From assembly GCA_017516445.1 (NCBI GenBank), contig JAFXCZ010000002.1:1-64000 (forward strand): DNA of 64,000 bases, read 5' to 3'. Position numbers and translations under genes: made by a program. This stretch comes from Clostridia bacterium. GTDB taxonomy: Bacteria; Bacillota; Clostridia; Oscillospirales; Acutalibacteraceae. Below the pieces are notes generated by a model, which saw only the letters and a list, made by a program, of their open reading frames with translations, did no database searches and had not been told where the DNA came from. Of this stretch, positions 23,849 to 32,945 are shown piece by piece. The stretch's first letter is position 1; each line of letters starts with the position of its first letter.

Positions 23849-24190
23849 ATGGACGTAATTAAGGAATTGACAGCTGAACAGCTTAAAAAAGATGTTCCCG
23901 AGATTTTAATCGGTAGCACAGTTAAGGTTCACGTTCGCATTAAGGAAGGCGAAAAGGAAAGAATTCAGGTTTTCGAAGGCACCGTAATTGCTAAGAACAA
24001 CAGCGGTATCGCAGAAACCTTCACCGTTCGCCGTGTATCCTACGGTGTTGGCGTTGAACGTGTATTCCCCGTACATTCACCTTCAGTTGCTAAGGTTGAG
24101 CTTGTACGCAAGGGTCAAGTTCGCAGAGCAAAACTTTATTATCTTCGTGATAGAGTTGGTAAGGCTGCAAAGGTTAAAGAGAAGATTTAA
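23849..24190 (+). CDS. rplS: 50S ribosomal protein L19
   Basis: 113 residues, the normal length. ATG follows AAAGGAGG ([11 protein letters not shown]). Characteristic segments: [30 protein letters not shown] and [21 protein letters not shown]19 sits at the 30S-50S interface. It begins a cluster of rplS, lepB, rbgA, rnhB and yraN, an order common in Firmicutes. Confidence 0.96.
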   Translation: MDVIKELTAEQLKKDVPEILIGSTVKVHVRIKEGEKERIQVFEGTVIAKNNSGIAETFTVRRVSYGVGVERVFPVHSPSVAKVELVRKGQVRRAKLYYLRDRVGKAAKVKEKI

Positions 24191-24197
24191 TCTTAAA

Positions 24198-24229
24198 AGG
24201 GGGACGGGTTCAAGCCTTGTCCCCCTAAT
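24198..24229 (+). terminator. Possible terminator or attenuator after rplS
   Basis: GGGGGAC and GTCCCCC enclose an 18-base loop, followed by TAATTTTAATTT. The T-tract is broken, so partial read-through into lepB is likely. Confidence 0.5.
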
Positions 24230-24254
24230 TTTAATTTAAAGCTGGAAAAGAGTT

Positions 24255-24908
24255 ATGAAAAAAGATAATTTTAATATGGATGACGGCTTCACTATCTATA
24301 CCGATATTGAGGAGGCGAAGCACTCCACCCCAAAACCTGAGGTTTTTTCAAAGCGGAAAGAGCTTTTTGAGTGGTTTGATGTTGTTTCGGTTGCACTGAT
24401 AACGGTAATTATAATATTTGGTTTTATATTCAGGGTTGCTACAATTTCGGGCGACTCTATGCTTAATACCCTCCACGGTGGTGAGATGGTAATAATCACC
24501 AACCTTTCATACACACCTAAAAATAAGGATATTGTGGTAATTTCCCGCAATATTGAAAACACAGTTGTAAACGATATGGAGGGTGACGGTCCGATAATTA
24601 AGCGTGTTATCGCTACTGAAAATCAGACAGTGGATATTGATTTTGAGAGTGGTACGGTTTTTGTTGACGGTGTTGCTTTAAAGGAAGATTATATAAGCAC
24701 TCCCACTACCGTAAAACACGATGTTGCTTTTCCTGTCACCGTTCCAAAAGGGCATATTTTTGTCTTGGGCGATAACCGCGCAGTTTCGCTTGACAGCCGC
24801 TCTTCAAGTATCGGTACTGACGGTATGGTAGATGTGCGTTATGTCTTAGGCCGCGCGGTGTATAGGATTTTCCCGTTTAATAAAATGGGTAGTCTTGTTA
24901 ATAAATAA
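24255..24908 (+). CDS. lepB: Signal peptidase I
   Basis: 217 residues. One membrane segment at ~41-62 (VSVALITVIIIFGFIFR), then the Ser of the Ser-Lys dyad in SGDSMLNTL, the Lys in IIKRVIATENQ, and the family box GHIFVLGDNRAVSLDSR. It cleaves signal peptides on the outer face of the membrane. The cytoplasmic N-terminus is longer than in Bacillus SipS. Sits between rplS and rbgA as in many Firmicutes. Confidence 0.93.
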   Translation: MKKDNFNMDDGFTIYTDIEEAKHSTPKPEVFSKRKELFEWFDVVSVALITVIIIFGFIFRVATISGDSMLNTLHGGEMVIITNLSYTPKNKDIVVISRNIENTVVNDMEGDGPIIKRVIATENQTVDIDFESGTVFVDGVALKEDYISTPTTVKHDVAFPVTVPKGHIFVLGDNRAVSLDSRSSSIGTDGMVDVRYVLGRAVYRIFPFNKMGSLVNK

Positions 24909-24923
24909 TACGGAATGGTAAAG

Positions 24924-25790
24924 ATGGATAATAAACAGACAATTCAGTGGTTTCCGGGGCATATGGCTAAAACAAAGCGTAAGATTAAGGAAATCCTACC
25001 GCTTATAGACGCTGTTGCCGAGGTTGTGGACGCACGTATTCCGATAAGCAGCCGCAACCCCGATTTAGCTGAAATTATTGAAAATAAGCCGCATATAATT
25101 CTGCTTAATAAGTGCGATATGGCGGATAGCCGTATTACACGTGAATGGATAGACTTTTATAAGAAAAACGGTATTACCGCAATAGCAATTGACTGCAAAA
25201 GCGGTAAGGGTATAAATCAGTTTAAGGATACTGTAAAGACTGCGCTTGCTCACAAGCTTGAGGCTTACGCCCAAAAGGGAATGGTAGGTAAGCCCTTGCG
25301 CGTAATGGTTATAGGTATACCTAATGTAGGCAAGTCCTCTTTTATAAACAAAATTGCGGGCAAAACCCGTGCTAAAGCTGAAAACCGTCCAGGTGTTACA
25401 CGCGGCAACCAATGGTTTACAATAGAAAAACAGTTAGAATTGCTTGACACCCCAGGTGTTTTATGGCCTAAGTTTGAAGACCAGACTGTAGGTGAGCATC
25501 TTGCTTTTACGGGTGCTGTTAAGGATAATATTCTTGATACCGAGCTTTTGGCGGTACGTTTGCTTGAAATTATGGGTAAAAATTATCCTGAATTACTTAC
25601 AAACCGCTACGGTGAGCTTGATTTCTCACTTGATGCGTATGAGCTTTTGTGTCAAATAGGTAAAAAACGCGGTATGGTTATTCGTGGTGGCGAAACCGAT
25701 ACCGAGAGAGCGGCTAATATGCTCTTGGAAGAATACCGAAACCAGAAAATCGGCAATATTTCTTTGGAAAGGGTAGAGGATTATGCCTGA
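24924..25790 (+). CDS. rbgA: Ribosome biogenesis GTPase RbgA (YlqF)
   Basis: 288 residues, circularly permuted GTPase: G4 LLNKCDMAD comes before G1 GIPNVGKSSFINKI, and G3 is DTPGVLWPK. The opening IQWFPGHMAKTKR is the RbgA signature. It works in late 50S subunit assembly (L16 incorporation). The ATG chosen has GGAATGG upstream; an ATG nine bases earlier is possible. Its last eight bases overlap the rnhB start, so the two are coupled. Confidence 0.94.
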   Translation: MDNKQTIQWFPGHMAKTKRKIKEILPLIDAVAEVVDARIPISSRNPDLAEIIENKPHIILLNKCDMADSRITREWIDFYKKNGITAIAIDCKSGKGINQFKDTVKTALAHKLEAYAQKGMVGKPLRVMVIGIPNVGKSSFINKIAGKTRAKAENRPGVTRGNQWFTIEKQLELLDTPGVLWPKFEDQTVGEHLAFTGAVKDNILDTELLAVRLLEIMGKNYPELLTNRYGELDFSLDAYELLCQIGKKRGMVIRGGETDTERAANMLLEEYRNQKIGNISLERVEDYA

Positions 25791-26385
25791 TTACAGCTTC
25801 GAGCAAGCCGCAAGAGACAGCGGCTTTAAGCATATTTGCGGTGTTGATGAGGCAGGACGCGGCCCGCTTGCAGGTCCTGTTTGTGCGGCGGCGGTTATAC
25901 TGCCCGAAAACTGTGAAATTGAGGGACTTAATGACTCAAAAAAGCTTAGCGAGAAAAAAAGAGAAGCGCTTTATGACGTTATAATAGAGAAAGCGTTGGA
26001 TTACTATATTGCTTTCGGCTCTTTGGAGGAGATTGAAGAGTATAATATTCTCAACGCTACATATTTTGCAATGAACAGGGCAATAAACGGACTTAAAGCG
26101 GTTGATTTTGCGCTTATTGACGGTAACCGCGTACCTACAGATATAAAGGTTAATTGCGCTACCGTTGTAAAGGGCGATGCTAAGTCTATGTCTATAGCGG
26201 CGGCTTCAATTCTTGCAAAGGTTACAAGGGATAGATTGCTTTTAGAATACGATAAAAAATACCCGCTTTATGAGTTTGCAAAGCACAAGGGCTATGGCAC
26301 CAAGCTTCATACTGATTTGATTAAAAAGCACGGCACGTGCGAAATTCACCGCTTATCCTTTTTGAAAAATATTTTGGGTGAATAG
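25783..26385 (+). CDS. rnhB: Ribonuclease HII
   Basis: 200 residues. Catalytic acidic residues appear in GVDEAGRGPLAGP, in the ALIDGN segment and in later conserved positions, with KGDAKSMSIAAASILAKVTRD and HKGYGTKLH typical of the family. It removes ribonucleotides from DNA and primers. Overlaps rbgA at the front and sits one base before yraN. Confidence 0.95.
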   Translation: MPDYSFEQAARDSGFKHICGVDEAGRGPLAGPVCAAAVILPENCEIEGLNDSKKLSEKKREALYDVIIEKALDYYIAFGSLEEIEEYNILNATYFAMNRAINGLKAVDFALIDGNRVPTDIKVNCATVVKGDAKSMSIAAASILAKVTRDRLLLEYDKKYPLYEFAKHKGYGTKLHTDLIKKHGTCEIHRLSFLKNILGE

Positions 26386-26386
26386 T

Positions 26387-26749
26387 ATGAATATCGGAAA
26401 AACAGGTGCCGAGGGTGAAAAAAGGGTTGCAAATTTTCTGCGAAAAAGCGGCTTTTCTGTAATAAAGCGTAATTTTCAGTCGCGCTACGGCGAAATTGAT
26501 ATTATTGCTGAAAATGATGAATTACTGCTTTTTGTAGAGGTAAAAACCCGAAAGCAAGACAGTCTTGTGTCGGGTGCAGAGGCGGTTGATGCCTTTAAGC
26601 AAAGACGAATTTTGCTTACTGCGAATGATTACATTGCAAAAACCGAAAACTGCAAGCAGCCCCGTTTTGATATTGCTGAGGTAATAGTTTTTGAAAAGCA
26701 AAACGGCGAAAAGGGGTATAAACTTCGCTATATTGAAAACGCTTTTTAA
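26387..26749 (+). CDS. YraN/UPF0102 family nuclease-like protein
   Basis: 120 residues. Motifs GAEGEKRVANFLRKSGF, RYGEIDIIAEN and LLFVEVKTRK give the restriction-endonuclease-like fold with the D-(E)VK active-site pattern. Cellular role unproven; relatives resemble Holliday junction resolvases. ATG chosen directly after the rnhB stop. The rnhB-yraN pair is a common arrangement. Confidence 0.9.
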   Translation: MNIGKTGAEGEKRVANFLRKSGFSVIKRNFQSRYGEIDIIAENDELLLFVEVKTRKQDSLVSGAEAVDAFKQRRILLTANDYIAKTENCKQPRFDIAEVIVFEKQNGEKGYKLRYIENAF

Positions 26750-26757
26750 AAGAGTGT

Positions 26758-26786
26758 TTGACAAACAACCTTAATGGTACTAAAAT
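26758..26786 (+). promoter_or_regulatory. Promoter of thrC
   Basis: TTGACA, 17-base spacer, TAAAAT, starting nine bases after the yraN stop. Confidence 0.7.
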
Positions 26787-26815
26787 ATAGTAGAAGTCTT
26801 GAAAGGAAAGATAGT

Positions 26816-28303
26816 ATGAATTACATAAGTACAAGAGATAAATCGGTTAAGGTTACTGCCGCAAAGGCTATTTCTCAGGGAATTTCTGCTGAGGGCGGTC
26901 TTTTCGTGCCGGATTGCTTCCCGGTGTTAACAAAAGAAGATTTTGATAAGCTTTCAAAGCTTGATTATGTAGGCAGAGCAAAGTATATTTTAAGCGGTTT
27001 TCTTAATGATTTCACGGAGGATGAGGTTGATTATTGCGTAAAGGGTGCATATACAAACAGCTTCGATAACGAACAGCCAGCCCCCATTTCGCTTATAGGC
27101 AAAAATGCCAATATTCTTGAATTATGGCACGGCCCCACCTGTGCTTTTAAGGACTTAGCACTTCAGCTTTTGCCTTATTTGCTTACCACTTCGGCTAAAA
27201 AGGTTTCTAAGGGTAAAAAAATTGTTATTCTGGTTGCAACCTCGGGCGATACAGGTAAAGCCGCGCTTGAAGGCTTTTGCGATGTCGAGGATACCGAAAT
27301 TATGGTATTCTATCCAAGTGACGGCGTAAGTCCTATGCAAAAATTGCAGATGGATTCTCAAAAGGGTGAAAATGTTCACGTTTGCGCTATCAAGGGCAAT
27401 TTTGACGATGCTCAGACAGGCGTTAAAAAGATTTTCACCGATAATGCGGTTAAAGAAAAATTAGAGCAGAATAATATGCAGTTCTCGTCTGCAAACTCTA
27501 TCAACTGGGGTAGACTTGCTCCGCAGATTGTTTATTACATCTCTGCTTATTGCGATATGCTCTCTCGCGGTGAGGATTATTTAAAGGACGGCTTTAATAT
27601 TGTAGTTCCCACAGGCAACTTCGGTAATATTTTGGCGGCTTACTATGCTAAAAAAATGGGCGTTCCTGTGAATAAGCTCATCTGTGCTTCAAATGCTAAT
27701 AATGTGCTTACCGATTTCATAAATACAGGTAAATATGACCGTAATCGTAGCTTCTTTACAACTATTTCACCGTCAATGGATATTCTTATTTCCTCTAACC
27801 TTGAAAGAATGTTGTTTGAGCTGTCGGGTAATGATGATAAAGCAGTAGCAAAAATGCAAAATGATTTATCCCAAAACGGCACATTTACTGTAAGTGAAGA
27901 AATTAAGCAAAAAATGGGTGAACTGTTCTTTGGCGGCTGCTGTGATGATGAAGCAACGCTTGGAACAATTAAGGAACTGTTTAGTGAGTATGGTTATCTT
28001 TGCGATACCCATACCGCCGTTGCAATGAATGTTTATAAGCAGTATGTAGAAAAAACGGGGGACAATAGACCTACCGTTATTGCTTCTACCGCTTCGCCTT
28101 ATAAGTTTGCAAACAGCGTATTATCTGCAGTGAGTGACAAAACTGCAGAAAGCGAATTTAAGACGGTGCGCCTTTTGTCAGAGATTACTTCCACCGAAAT
28201 ACCAAAGCCCATAAAGGCACTTGAAAACGCTCAGGTACGCTTTAAAGAAATTTGCCAAAAAGAAGATATGCTAAAGGCAGTATATAAAGCACTTGGTATA
28301 TAA
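26816..28303 (+). CDS. thrC: Threonine synthase
   Basis: 495 residues, PLP enzyme converting O-phosphohomoserine to threonine. ATG chosen after GAAAGGAAAG (MNYISTRDKSVKVTAAKAI). The PLP lysine lies in GPTCAFKDLALQLLPYLL; phosphate-binding and substrate segments ATSGDTGKAALEG and VPTGNFGNILAAYYAKKMG are intact. Length fits the longer (yeast/E. coli-like) form of threonine synthase. No hom or thrB gene is adjacent. Own promoter; downstream are repeats and a terminator. Confidence 0.94.
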   Translation: MNYISTRDKSVKVTAAKAISQGISAEGGLFVPDCFPVLTKEDFDKLSKLDYVGRAKYILSGFLNDFTEDEVDYCVKGAYTNSFDNEQPAPISLIGKNANILELWHGPTCAFKDLALQLLPYLLTTSAKKVSKGKKIVILVATSGDTGKAALEGFCDVEDTEIMVFYPSDGVSPMQKLQMDSQKGENVHVCAIKGNFDDAQTGVKKIFTDNAVKEKLEQNNMQFSSANSINWGRLAPQIVYYISAYCDMLSRGEDYLKDGFNIVVPTGNFGNILAAYYAKKMGVPVNKLICASNANNVLTDFINTGKYDRNRSFFTTISPSMDILISSNLERMLFELSGNDDKAVAKMQNDLSQNGTFTVSEEIKQKMGELFFGGCCDDEATLGTIKELFSEYGYLCDTHTAVAMNVYKQYVEKTGDNRPTVIASTASPYKFANSVLSAVSDKTAESEFKTVRLLSEITSTEIPKPIKALENAQVRFKEICQKEDMLKAVYKALGI

Positions 28304-28323
28304 ATATATATCGATTTCCTATT

Positions 28324-28378
28324 AAAGCCTTCCTCCTTGAGGAAGGTGGATTCGCCGAAGGCGAAGACGGAAGGAGTT
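28324..28378. repeat. REP-like palindromic element, type 1
   Basis: Holds CCTTCCTCC-TTGA-GGAAGG and TTCGCC-GAA-GGCGAA, then GACGGAAGGAG that pairs back to the start. A compact multi-stem unit of the sort dispersed between genes in gut Clostridia. Confidence 0.6.
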
Positions 28379-28396
28379 TTGAGGGGTGTATTGATT

Positions 28397-28527
28397 AACT
28401 CCCTCAGTCAGCTTCGCTGACAGCTCCCTCTGAGAGGGAGCCTTTAATATGAAAAGGATATAACTCCCTCAGTCAGCTCCGCTGACAGCTCCCTCGAGGA
28501 GGGAGCCATTTAGATGAAAAGGATATA
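28397..28527. repeat. Tandem pair of REP-like palindromes, type 2
   Basis: Two direct copies of a ~64-base unit. Each begins AACTCCCTCAGTCAGC, has the hairpin CAGC-TTCG/TCCG-GCTG region, then GACAGCTCCCTC pairing with GAGGGAG, and ends with ATGAAAAGGATAT. Copies differ at the loop (TTCG versus TCCG) and in the second hairpin (TCTGAGA versus TCGAGGA), so each hairpin is kept by paired changes. Confidence 0.75.
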
Positions 28528-28528
28528 A

Positions 28529-28554
28529 AAAAAGCCACTTTTCAGTGGCTTTTT
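28529..28554 (+). terminator. Terminator
   Basis: AAAAGCCACTT-TTC-AGTGGCTTTTT. Bidirectional between the thrC side and the small DUF1540 gene on the other strand. Confidence 0.8.
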
Positions 28555-28563
28555 AGTTCGGTT

Positions 28564-28725
28564 TTATCTGCATTCAAAGGTGTCGCAGCAGGTATCGCGT
28601 ACACTTGTTGCGGTGCTGTTGCCAACCTGAATTTTACCTGCCGAACAGGTATCGTTTTCAGCGTGATAAACACAGTTTTTTACATTACAGGAAATACAGT
28701 AATTGGTTTCGCATTTATTTTCCAT
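28564..28725 (-). CDS. Small Cys-rich DUF1540 protein
   Basis: 53 residues. Eight cysteines occur in the DUF1540 pattern: C-x5-C-x2-C, then NCVYHAENDTCSAG, KIQVG, and TCCDTFEC at the end. The family is small and probably metal binding; function unknown, often found in sporulating Clostridia. AAAGGATTG lies upstream of the ATG. A six-base hairpin CTGACC-TTCA-GGTCAG (28742-28757) is in the presumed promoter or leader. Codon use and the tight Cys pattern support a real gene despite its size. Confidence 0.85.
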   Translation of the reverse strand: MENKCETNYCISCNVKNCVYHAENDTCSAGKIQVGNSTATSVRDTCCDTFECR

Positions 28726-28804
28726 AATAGTTTCAATCCTTTCTGACCTTCAGGTCAGTTTTAGTTTGTGTAGATTTTTAAAAAATATGTAGTGGAGGAG
28801 AAAA

Positions 28805-29482
28805 ATGAGTATTTTTGCCATTTCCGATTTGCATTTGTCCTTTGGCAGCGATAAGCCAATGGATATTTTTCGCGGCTGGGATAATCATACCGACCGCCTT
28901 TTAGCTAATTGGAACAGATTGGTAGAGCCCCAAGATACTGTTATTCTCCCAGGTGATTTTTCGTGGGGCTTGAAATTAGAGGATACTAAAGCGGATTTTG
29001 AATTTTTAGCAAGGCTTAACGGCAAAAAAATTCTTTTAAAGGGCAATCACGATTTATGGTGGTCCACCGTCAAAAAGCTTAAAGAGTTTTTTGCGGAAAA
29101 TAAAATAGATAATGTAGAAATTCTTTTTAATAATACAATCGTTGCTGAGGGGTTTGCAATTGCGGGAACACGCGGTTGGTTTTATGATGCCGCGGCAGAT
29201 GATAAAATTATAGCGCGCGAAGTGGGCAGACTTGAAAAATCTATCTCGGAGGCTGAAAAAACAGGACTTCCCATACTTTTGTTTTTGCATTATCCGCCTG
29301 TTTATGCAAATGAGGTTTGCGCTGAGATTTTTGATGTAATAAAAAGGCATAATATTAAAACGGTTTACCACGGGCACATTCACGGCAGCGGCTTTAACAA
29401 TGCCGTAAAGGAGTATGACGGGGTACAATTTAGGTTAATTTCTTGCGATTGTATCGACTTTACACCCCTTTTTATAGCCTAA
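28805..29482 (+). CDS. Calcineurin-like metallophosphoesterase
   Basis: 225 residues. The five metal-site motifs appear in order: SDLHLSFGSDKPMD, PGDFSWG, KGNHDLWW, LHYPPVY and YHGHIHG. Cytoplasmic by sequence. Substrate unknown; relatives cleave nucleotides, lipid A intermediates or other phosphodiesters, and this short form is often annotated only as a phosphohydrolase. GTGGAGGAG provides a strong ribosome site. Monocistronic as far as can be seen. Confidence 0.88.
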   Translation: MSIFAISDLHLSFGSDKPMDIFRGWDNHTDRLLANWNRLVEPQDTVILPGDFSWGLKLEDTKADFEFLARLNGKKILLKGNHDLWWSTVKKLKEFFAENKIDNVEILFNNTIVAEGFAIAGTRGWFYDAAADDKIIAREVGRLEKSISEAEKTGLPILLFLHYPPVYANEVCAEIFDVIKRHNIKTVYHGHIHGSGFNNAVKEYDGVQFRLISCDCIDFTPLFIA

Positions 29483-29584
29483 ATAACTAAATTTTAAGTT
29501 TTTTAAAAAATTAGTGGAAAAAATTGTTTTATTGTGTTATAATATTCTGAAATGATAAATAGCATTTTATGCGGAGGTATAAAA

Positions 29585-31000
29585 ATGAGTTTAAAAGAAA
29601 CAAAAAAGCTTGGCACCAATAGATATGAGCTTGAAATTACTATTGATGCACAAAAATTCGGCGAGGCTATCAGAAAGGCTTTCGACCAACAGAAAGATAA
29701 AATAAATATCCCCGGCTTCAGAAAGGGCAAAGCACCCTACGCTATGGTTATGAAGATGTACGGTGAAGAGGCTTTCTTTGAAGAAGCTCTTAATATTCTT
29801 TACCCCGAAGCTGTTGATGAGGCTATTAATGAATCCGGCTTAAAGGTTATCAACGATAAGATGGATTTTGATATGGTTTCAATCTCTAAAGAAGAGGGTG
29901 TTGACTTTAAGGTTGCTGTTACTACTTATCCCGAAATTGAAATCGGTGAGTATAAGGGCTTAAAGGCTGAAAAGGTTAAGGCTGTGGTTGAAGACAGCGA
30001 AATCGATGCTCAGATTAAGGGCATGGCTGAACGCAACGCACGTATGGTATCTGTTGAAGACAGAGCTGCTGCGATGGGCGATACAGTTGTTATCGATTTT
30101 GAAGGCTTTAAGGATGGCGTAGCTTTTGACGGCGGTAAGGCAGAGGGCCACACCTTAGAGTTGGGCTCGGGCTCATTTATCCCAGGCTTTGAGGAGCAAA
30201 TCGTTGGTAAGAATATCGGTGACGAGTTTGAAATCAACGTAACCTTCCCCGAAGAATACGGCGCAGAAGAGCTTGCCGGTAAAGAGGCTGTATTTAAAAT
30301 TAAGCTTCACGAAATCAAGCTTCGTGAGTTACCTGCAATTGATGACGAGCTTGCAAAGGATGTAAGTGAGTTTGATACTCTTGAAGAATTAAAGGCTGAC
30401 TTAAAGGCAAAGGCTTTAGAGCAGAAGACAAAGTTTGCTGAAGAAGAAGCTGAGAACGACTTAGTACAGCAGATTGTTGACAGCATTAAGGGTGAAATCC
30501 CCGAAGCTATGTTTGAAAGCCGCTTAAACCAGAGCGTTGAAGAGTTTGGCTATCGTTTACAGATGCAGGGTCTTGATTTACAGACTTATCTTAAGTATTC
30601 TAACACTTCTTTAGAGGATTTCAAAAAGACCTTCCGTCCCCAAGCTGAAAGTCAGGTTAAGTTCCGTTTAGCTCTTGAAAAGATTGTAGAGCTTGAAAAG
30701 ATTGAAGCTACTGAGGAAGACCTTAACGCTCGCTTTGAAGAGATGGCTAAGCAGTACAATATGGAAGTTGATGCTGTTAAGAAGGCTATCCCTGCAGAAG
30801 AATTGGCTAAGGACGTTGCAGTAGGCAAGGCTATTGACTTTGTTAAGGAAAATGCGGTTATTACCGAAGTAGAAAAGAAGACCGAGAAAAAGGCTCCCGC
30901 AAAGAAGAGCACTGCTAAGAAAACCACCTCTACTGCTAAGAAAACAACTACCGCAAAGAAGACTACTGCTAAAAAAGCAGAAGAAAAGACAGAAGAATAA
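29585..31000 (+). CDS. tig: Trigger factor with lysine-rich tail
   Basis: 471 residues, ribosome-bound chaperone and prolyl isomerase. ATG after GCGGAGG (MSLKETKKLGTN). N-terminal ribosome-binding domain contains GFRKGKAPYAM; the FKBP domain is at ~150-240 (GDTVVIDFEGFKDGVAF, GSFIPGFEEQIVG); the C-terminal chaperone arms run to ~430. After that comes an unusual tail of about 40 residues made of PAKKSTAKK/TTAKK-type repeats ending KAEEKTEE, like histone H1 tails. Standard trigger factor ends near 430. First gene of tig-clpP-clpX. Confidence 0.94.
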   Translation: MSLKETKKLGTNRYELEITIDAQKFGEAIRKAFDQQKDKINIPGFRKGKAPYAMVMKMYGEEAFFEEALNILYPEAVDEAINESGLKVINDKMDFDMVSISKEEGVDFKVAVTTYPEIEIGEYKGLKAEKVKAVVEDSEIDAQIKGMAERNARMVSVEDRAAAMGDTVVIDFEGFKDGVAFDGGKAEGHTLELGSGSFIPGFEEQIVGKNIGDEFEINVTFPEEYGAEELAGKEAVFKIKLHEIKLRELPAIDDELAKDVSEFDTLEELKADLKAKALEQKTKFAEEEAENDLVQQIVDSIKGEIPEAMFESRLNQSVEEFGYRLQMQGLDLQTYLKYSNTSLEDFKKTFRPQAESQVKFRLALEKIVELEKIEATEEDLNARFEEMAKQYNMEVDAVKKAIPAEELAKDVAVGKAIDFVKENAVITEVEKKTEKKAPAKKSTAKKTTSTAKKTTTAKKTTAKKAEEKTEE

Positions 31001-31040
31001 TTGATTATAATTTTTTGATTTAGTTAATAATACGGTATAT

Positions 31041-31079
31041 GGGTGCCGGCACTAACGGTGCCGACACCTGTTTTATTTT
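31041..31079 (+). terminator. Terminator between tig and clpP
   Basis: GGTG-CCGGCAC pairs with GTGCCG-ACACC around TAAC, then TGTTTTATTTTT. Some read-through is likely because no clear promoter for clpP lies in the short gap. Confidence 0.6.
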
Positions 31080-31095
31080 TAAAGGAGATTTTAGT

Positions 31096-31677
31096 ATGAG
31101 CTTAGTACCTTATGTTTTAGAACAAACAAGCCGCGGAGAACGTTCTTATGATATTTTTTCCCGACTTTTAAACGACCGCATAATTATGCTTTGCGAAGAG
31201 GTTAATGACACCACCGCAAGCATTGTTATCGCGCAGATGCTTTACCTTGAGGGTGAGGACCCAGATAAAGATATAAGCTTTTATATCAATAGCCCCGGCG
31301 GCTCGGTAACGGCAGGTATGGCTATTTACGATACAATGCAGTATATCAAGTGCGATGTAAGCACCATTTGTATGGGTATGGCTGCAAGTATGGGCGCATT
31401 CCTTTTGTCAGCGGGCGCTAAGGGTAAGAGATATGCTCTTCCCAACAGTGAAATTATGATTCATCAGCCTTTAGGCGGCACAAAAGGTCAGGCAACCGAA
31501 ATTTTAATTCACGCAAAACATATTGAAAAGACAAGAGGAAATCTTAATAGAATTTTGTCAGAAAATACCGGTAAGTCTTTAGAAGAAATTGAGCGCGATA
31601 CCGAGCGTGATAATTTTATGTCGGCTAATGAAGCGCTCGAGTATGGACTTATTGATAAAGTAATCACAAAGAGGTAA
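31096..31677 (+). CDS. clpP: ATP-dependent Clp protease proteolytic subunit
   Basis: 193 residues. ATG after AAAGGAG ([15 protein letters not shown]). Catalytic Ser in [15 protein letters not shown], His in [10 protein letters not shown] and Asp in [12 protein letters not shown]. Forms the tetradecameric chamber that degrades proteins fed by ClpX, whose gene starts five bases downstream. Confidence 0.96.
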   Translation: MSLVPYVLEQTSRGERSYDIFSRLLNDRIIMLCEEVNDTTASIVIAQMLYLEGEDPDKDISFYINSPGGSVTAGMAIYDTMQYIKCDVSTICMGMAASMGAFLLSAGAKGKRYALPNSEIMIHQPLGGTKGQATEILIHAKHIEKTRGNLNRILSENTGKSLEEIERDTERDNFMSANEALEYGLIDKVITKR

Positions 31678-31681
31678 TATA

Positions 31682-32911
31682 ATGCCTAATAAAAACGATA
31701 TAGAAATTTGCTGCTCCTTTTGCGGTAAATCTCAGGACGAGGTAACACGTCTTGTAGAGGGGCCGGGGGTTTATATTTGCGACAGCTGTATTCAGTTTTG
31801 CAGTTCCCTGCTTTTTGAAGACGAGCTACCGAAAAAACGCTCTAAAAAAGTAGAAAAGACCGAGTTTGTACTACCTAAGCCGCAGGAAATAAAGCAAAAG
31901 CTTGACCAGTATGTAATCGGTCAGGACGAAGCCAAAAAAACCTTAGCGGTTGCGGTTTACAATCATTACAAGCGTATTTTTAAAAATGATAATAACGAGG
32001 TTGAGCTTGGCAAAAGCAATGTGCTTATGTTAGGCCCTACAGGTGTGGGTAAAACCCTTTTGGCACAGACCTTGGCAAAGATTCTTGACGTACCGATTGC
32101 TATTACCGATGCTACCACCCTTACCGAAGCGGGTTATGTTGGTGAGGATGTTGAGAATATTCTGCTTCGGCTTATACAGGCGGCAGATTATGACATCGAA
32201 AAGGCTCAACGCGGTATTATTTATGTGGATGAGATTGACAAGATTGCCCGCAAGAGCGAAAACGCTTCTATTACCCGTGACGTAAGCGGCGAGGGCGTGC
32301 AACAGGCGCTTCTCAAAATTCTTGAGGGCACCGTTTCAAATGTTCCGCCACAGGGCGGCAGAAAGCATCCTCAGCAGGAGTTTATTCAGATTGATACCAC
32401 CAATATTTTGTTTATCTGTGCAGGTGCGTTTGACGGCATTGAAAAGGTTATTGAACGCCGTATCGGTGGCAGCAGCTTAGGCTTCGGTGCAGATGTTAAG
32501 TCATCCAAGAGCAAGGAGTCTGAGGCTTTAAGCCAAAAGGCAACCCATCAGGATTTGGTTAAATTTGGTATAATACCTGAGCTTGTCGGACGTATGCCCG
32601 TTATCACTGCCCTTGCAGGTATGGATAAGGAAACCTTGGTACGCATTATGTTGGAGCCTAAAAACTCTATTATAAAGCAGTACGAAACCTTGTTCAAATT
32701 GGACGGTGTAGAGCTTAAGTTTGAGAAAAAGGCTTTGGAAAAAATTGCCGAGCTTACAATTGAGCGTAAGACAGGAGCCAGAGGACTGCGTTCAATTATT
32801 GAGGGTGTTTTACAGCCTTTGATGTTTGAAACTCCGTCGGATGACACTATAAAGAAAATTACAATTACTGCAAAAACCGTAGAAAACGGCGAAGCAAAAA
32901 TAGAACGCTAA
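31682..32911 (+). CDS. clpX: ClpX ATPase subunit
   Basis: 409 residues. N-terminal zinc-binding domain with CSFCGK and CDSCIQFC; Walker A GPTGVGKT, Walker B IIYVDEID, pore loop GYVGED and sensor 2 GARGLRS. It unfolds tagged substrates and passes them to ClpP. Gene order tig-clpP-clpX is conserved widely. Confidence 0.97.
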   Translation: MPNKNDIEICCSFCGKSQDEVTRLVEGPGVYICDSCIQFCSSLLFEDELPKKRSKKVEKTEFVLPKPQEIKQKLDQYVIGQDEAKKTLAVAVYNHYKRIFKNDNNEVELGKSNVLMLGPTGVGKTLLAQTLAKILDVPIAITDATTLTEAGYVGEDVENILLRLIQAADYDIEKAQRGIIYVDEIDKIARKSENASITRDVSGEGVQQALLKILEGTVSNVPPQGGRKHPQQEFIQIDTTNILFICAGAFDGIEKVIERRIGGSSLGFGADVKSSKSKESEALSQKATHQDLVKFGIIPELVGRMPVITALAGMDKETLVRIMLEPKNSIIKQYETLFKLDGVELKFEKKALEKIAELTIERKTGARGLRSIIEGVLQPLMFETPSDDTIKKITITAKTVENGEAKIER

Positions 32912-32912
32912 C

Positions 32913-32945
32913 AAAAAACCACGAACGTTTTGTTCGTGGTTTTAT
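32913..32945. terminator. Bidirectional terminator of clpX
   Basis: AAAACCACGAAC and GTTCGTGGTTTT around GTTTT, followed by ATTATA. Confidence 0.85.

Noticed and set aside
28324..28527. CRISPR array
   Set aside because: Only two to three repeats, each a self-complementary hairpin, without unique spacers of uniform length; REP-like elements fit better.
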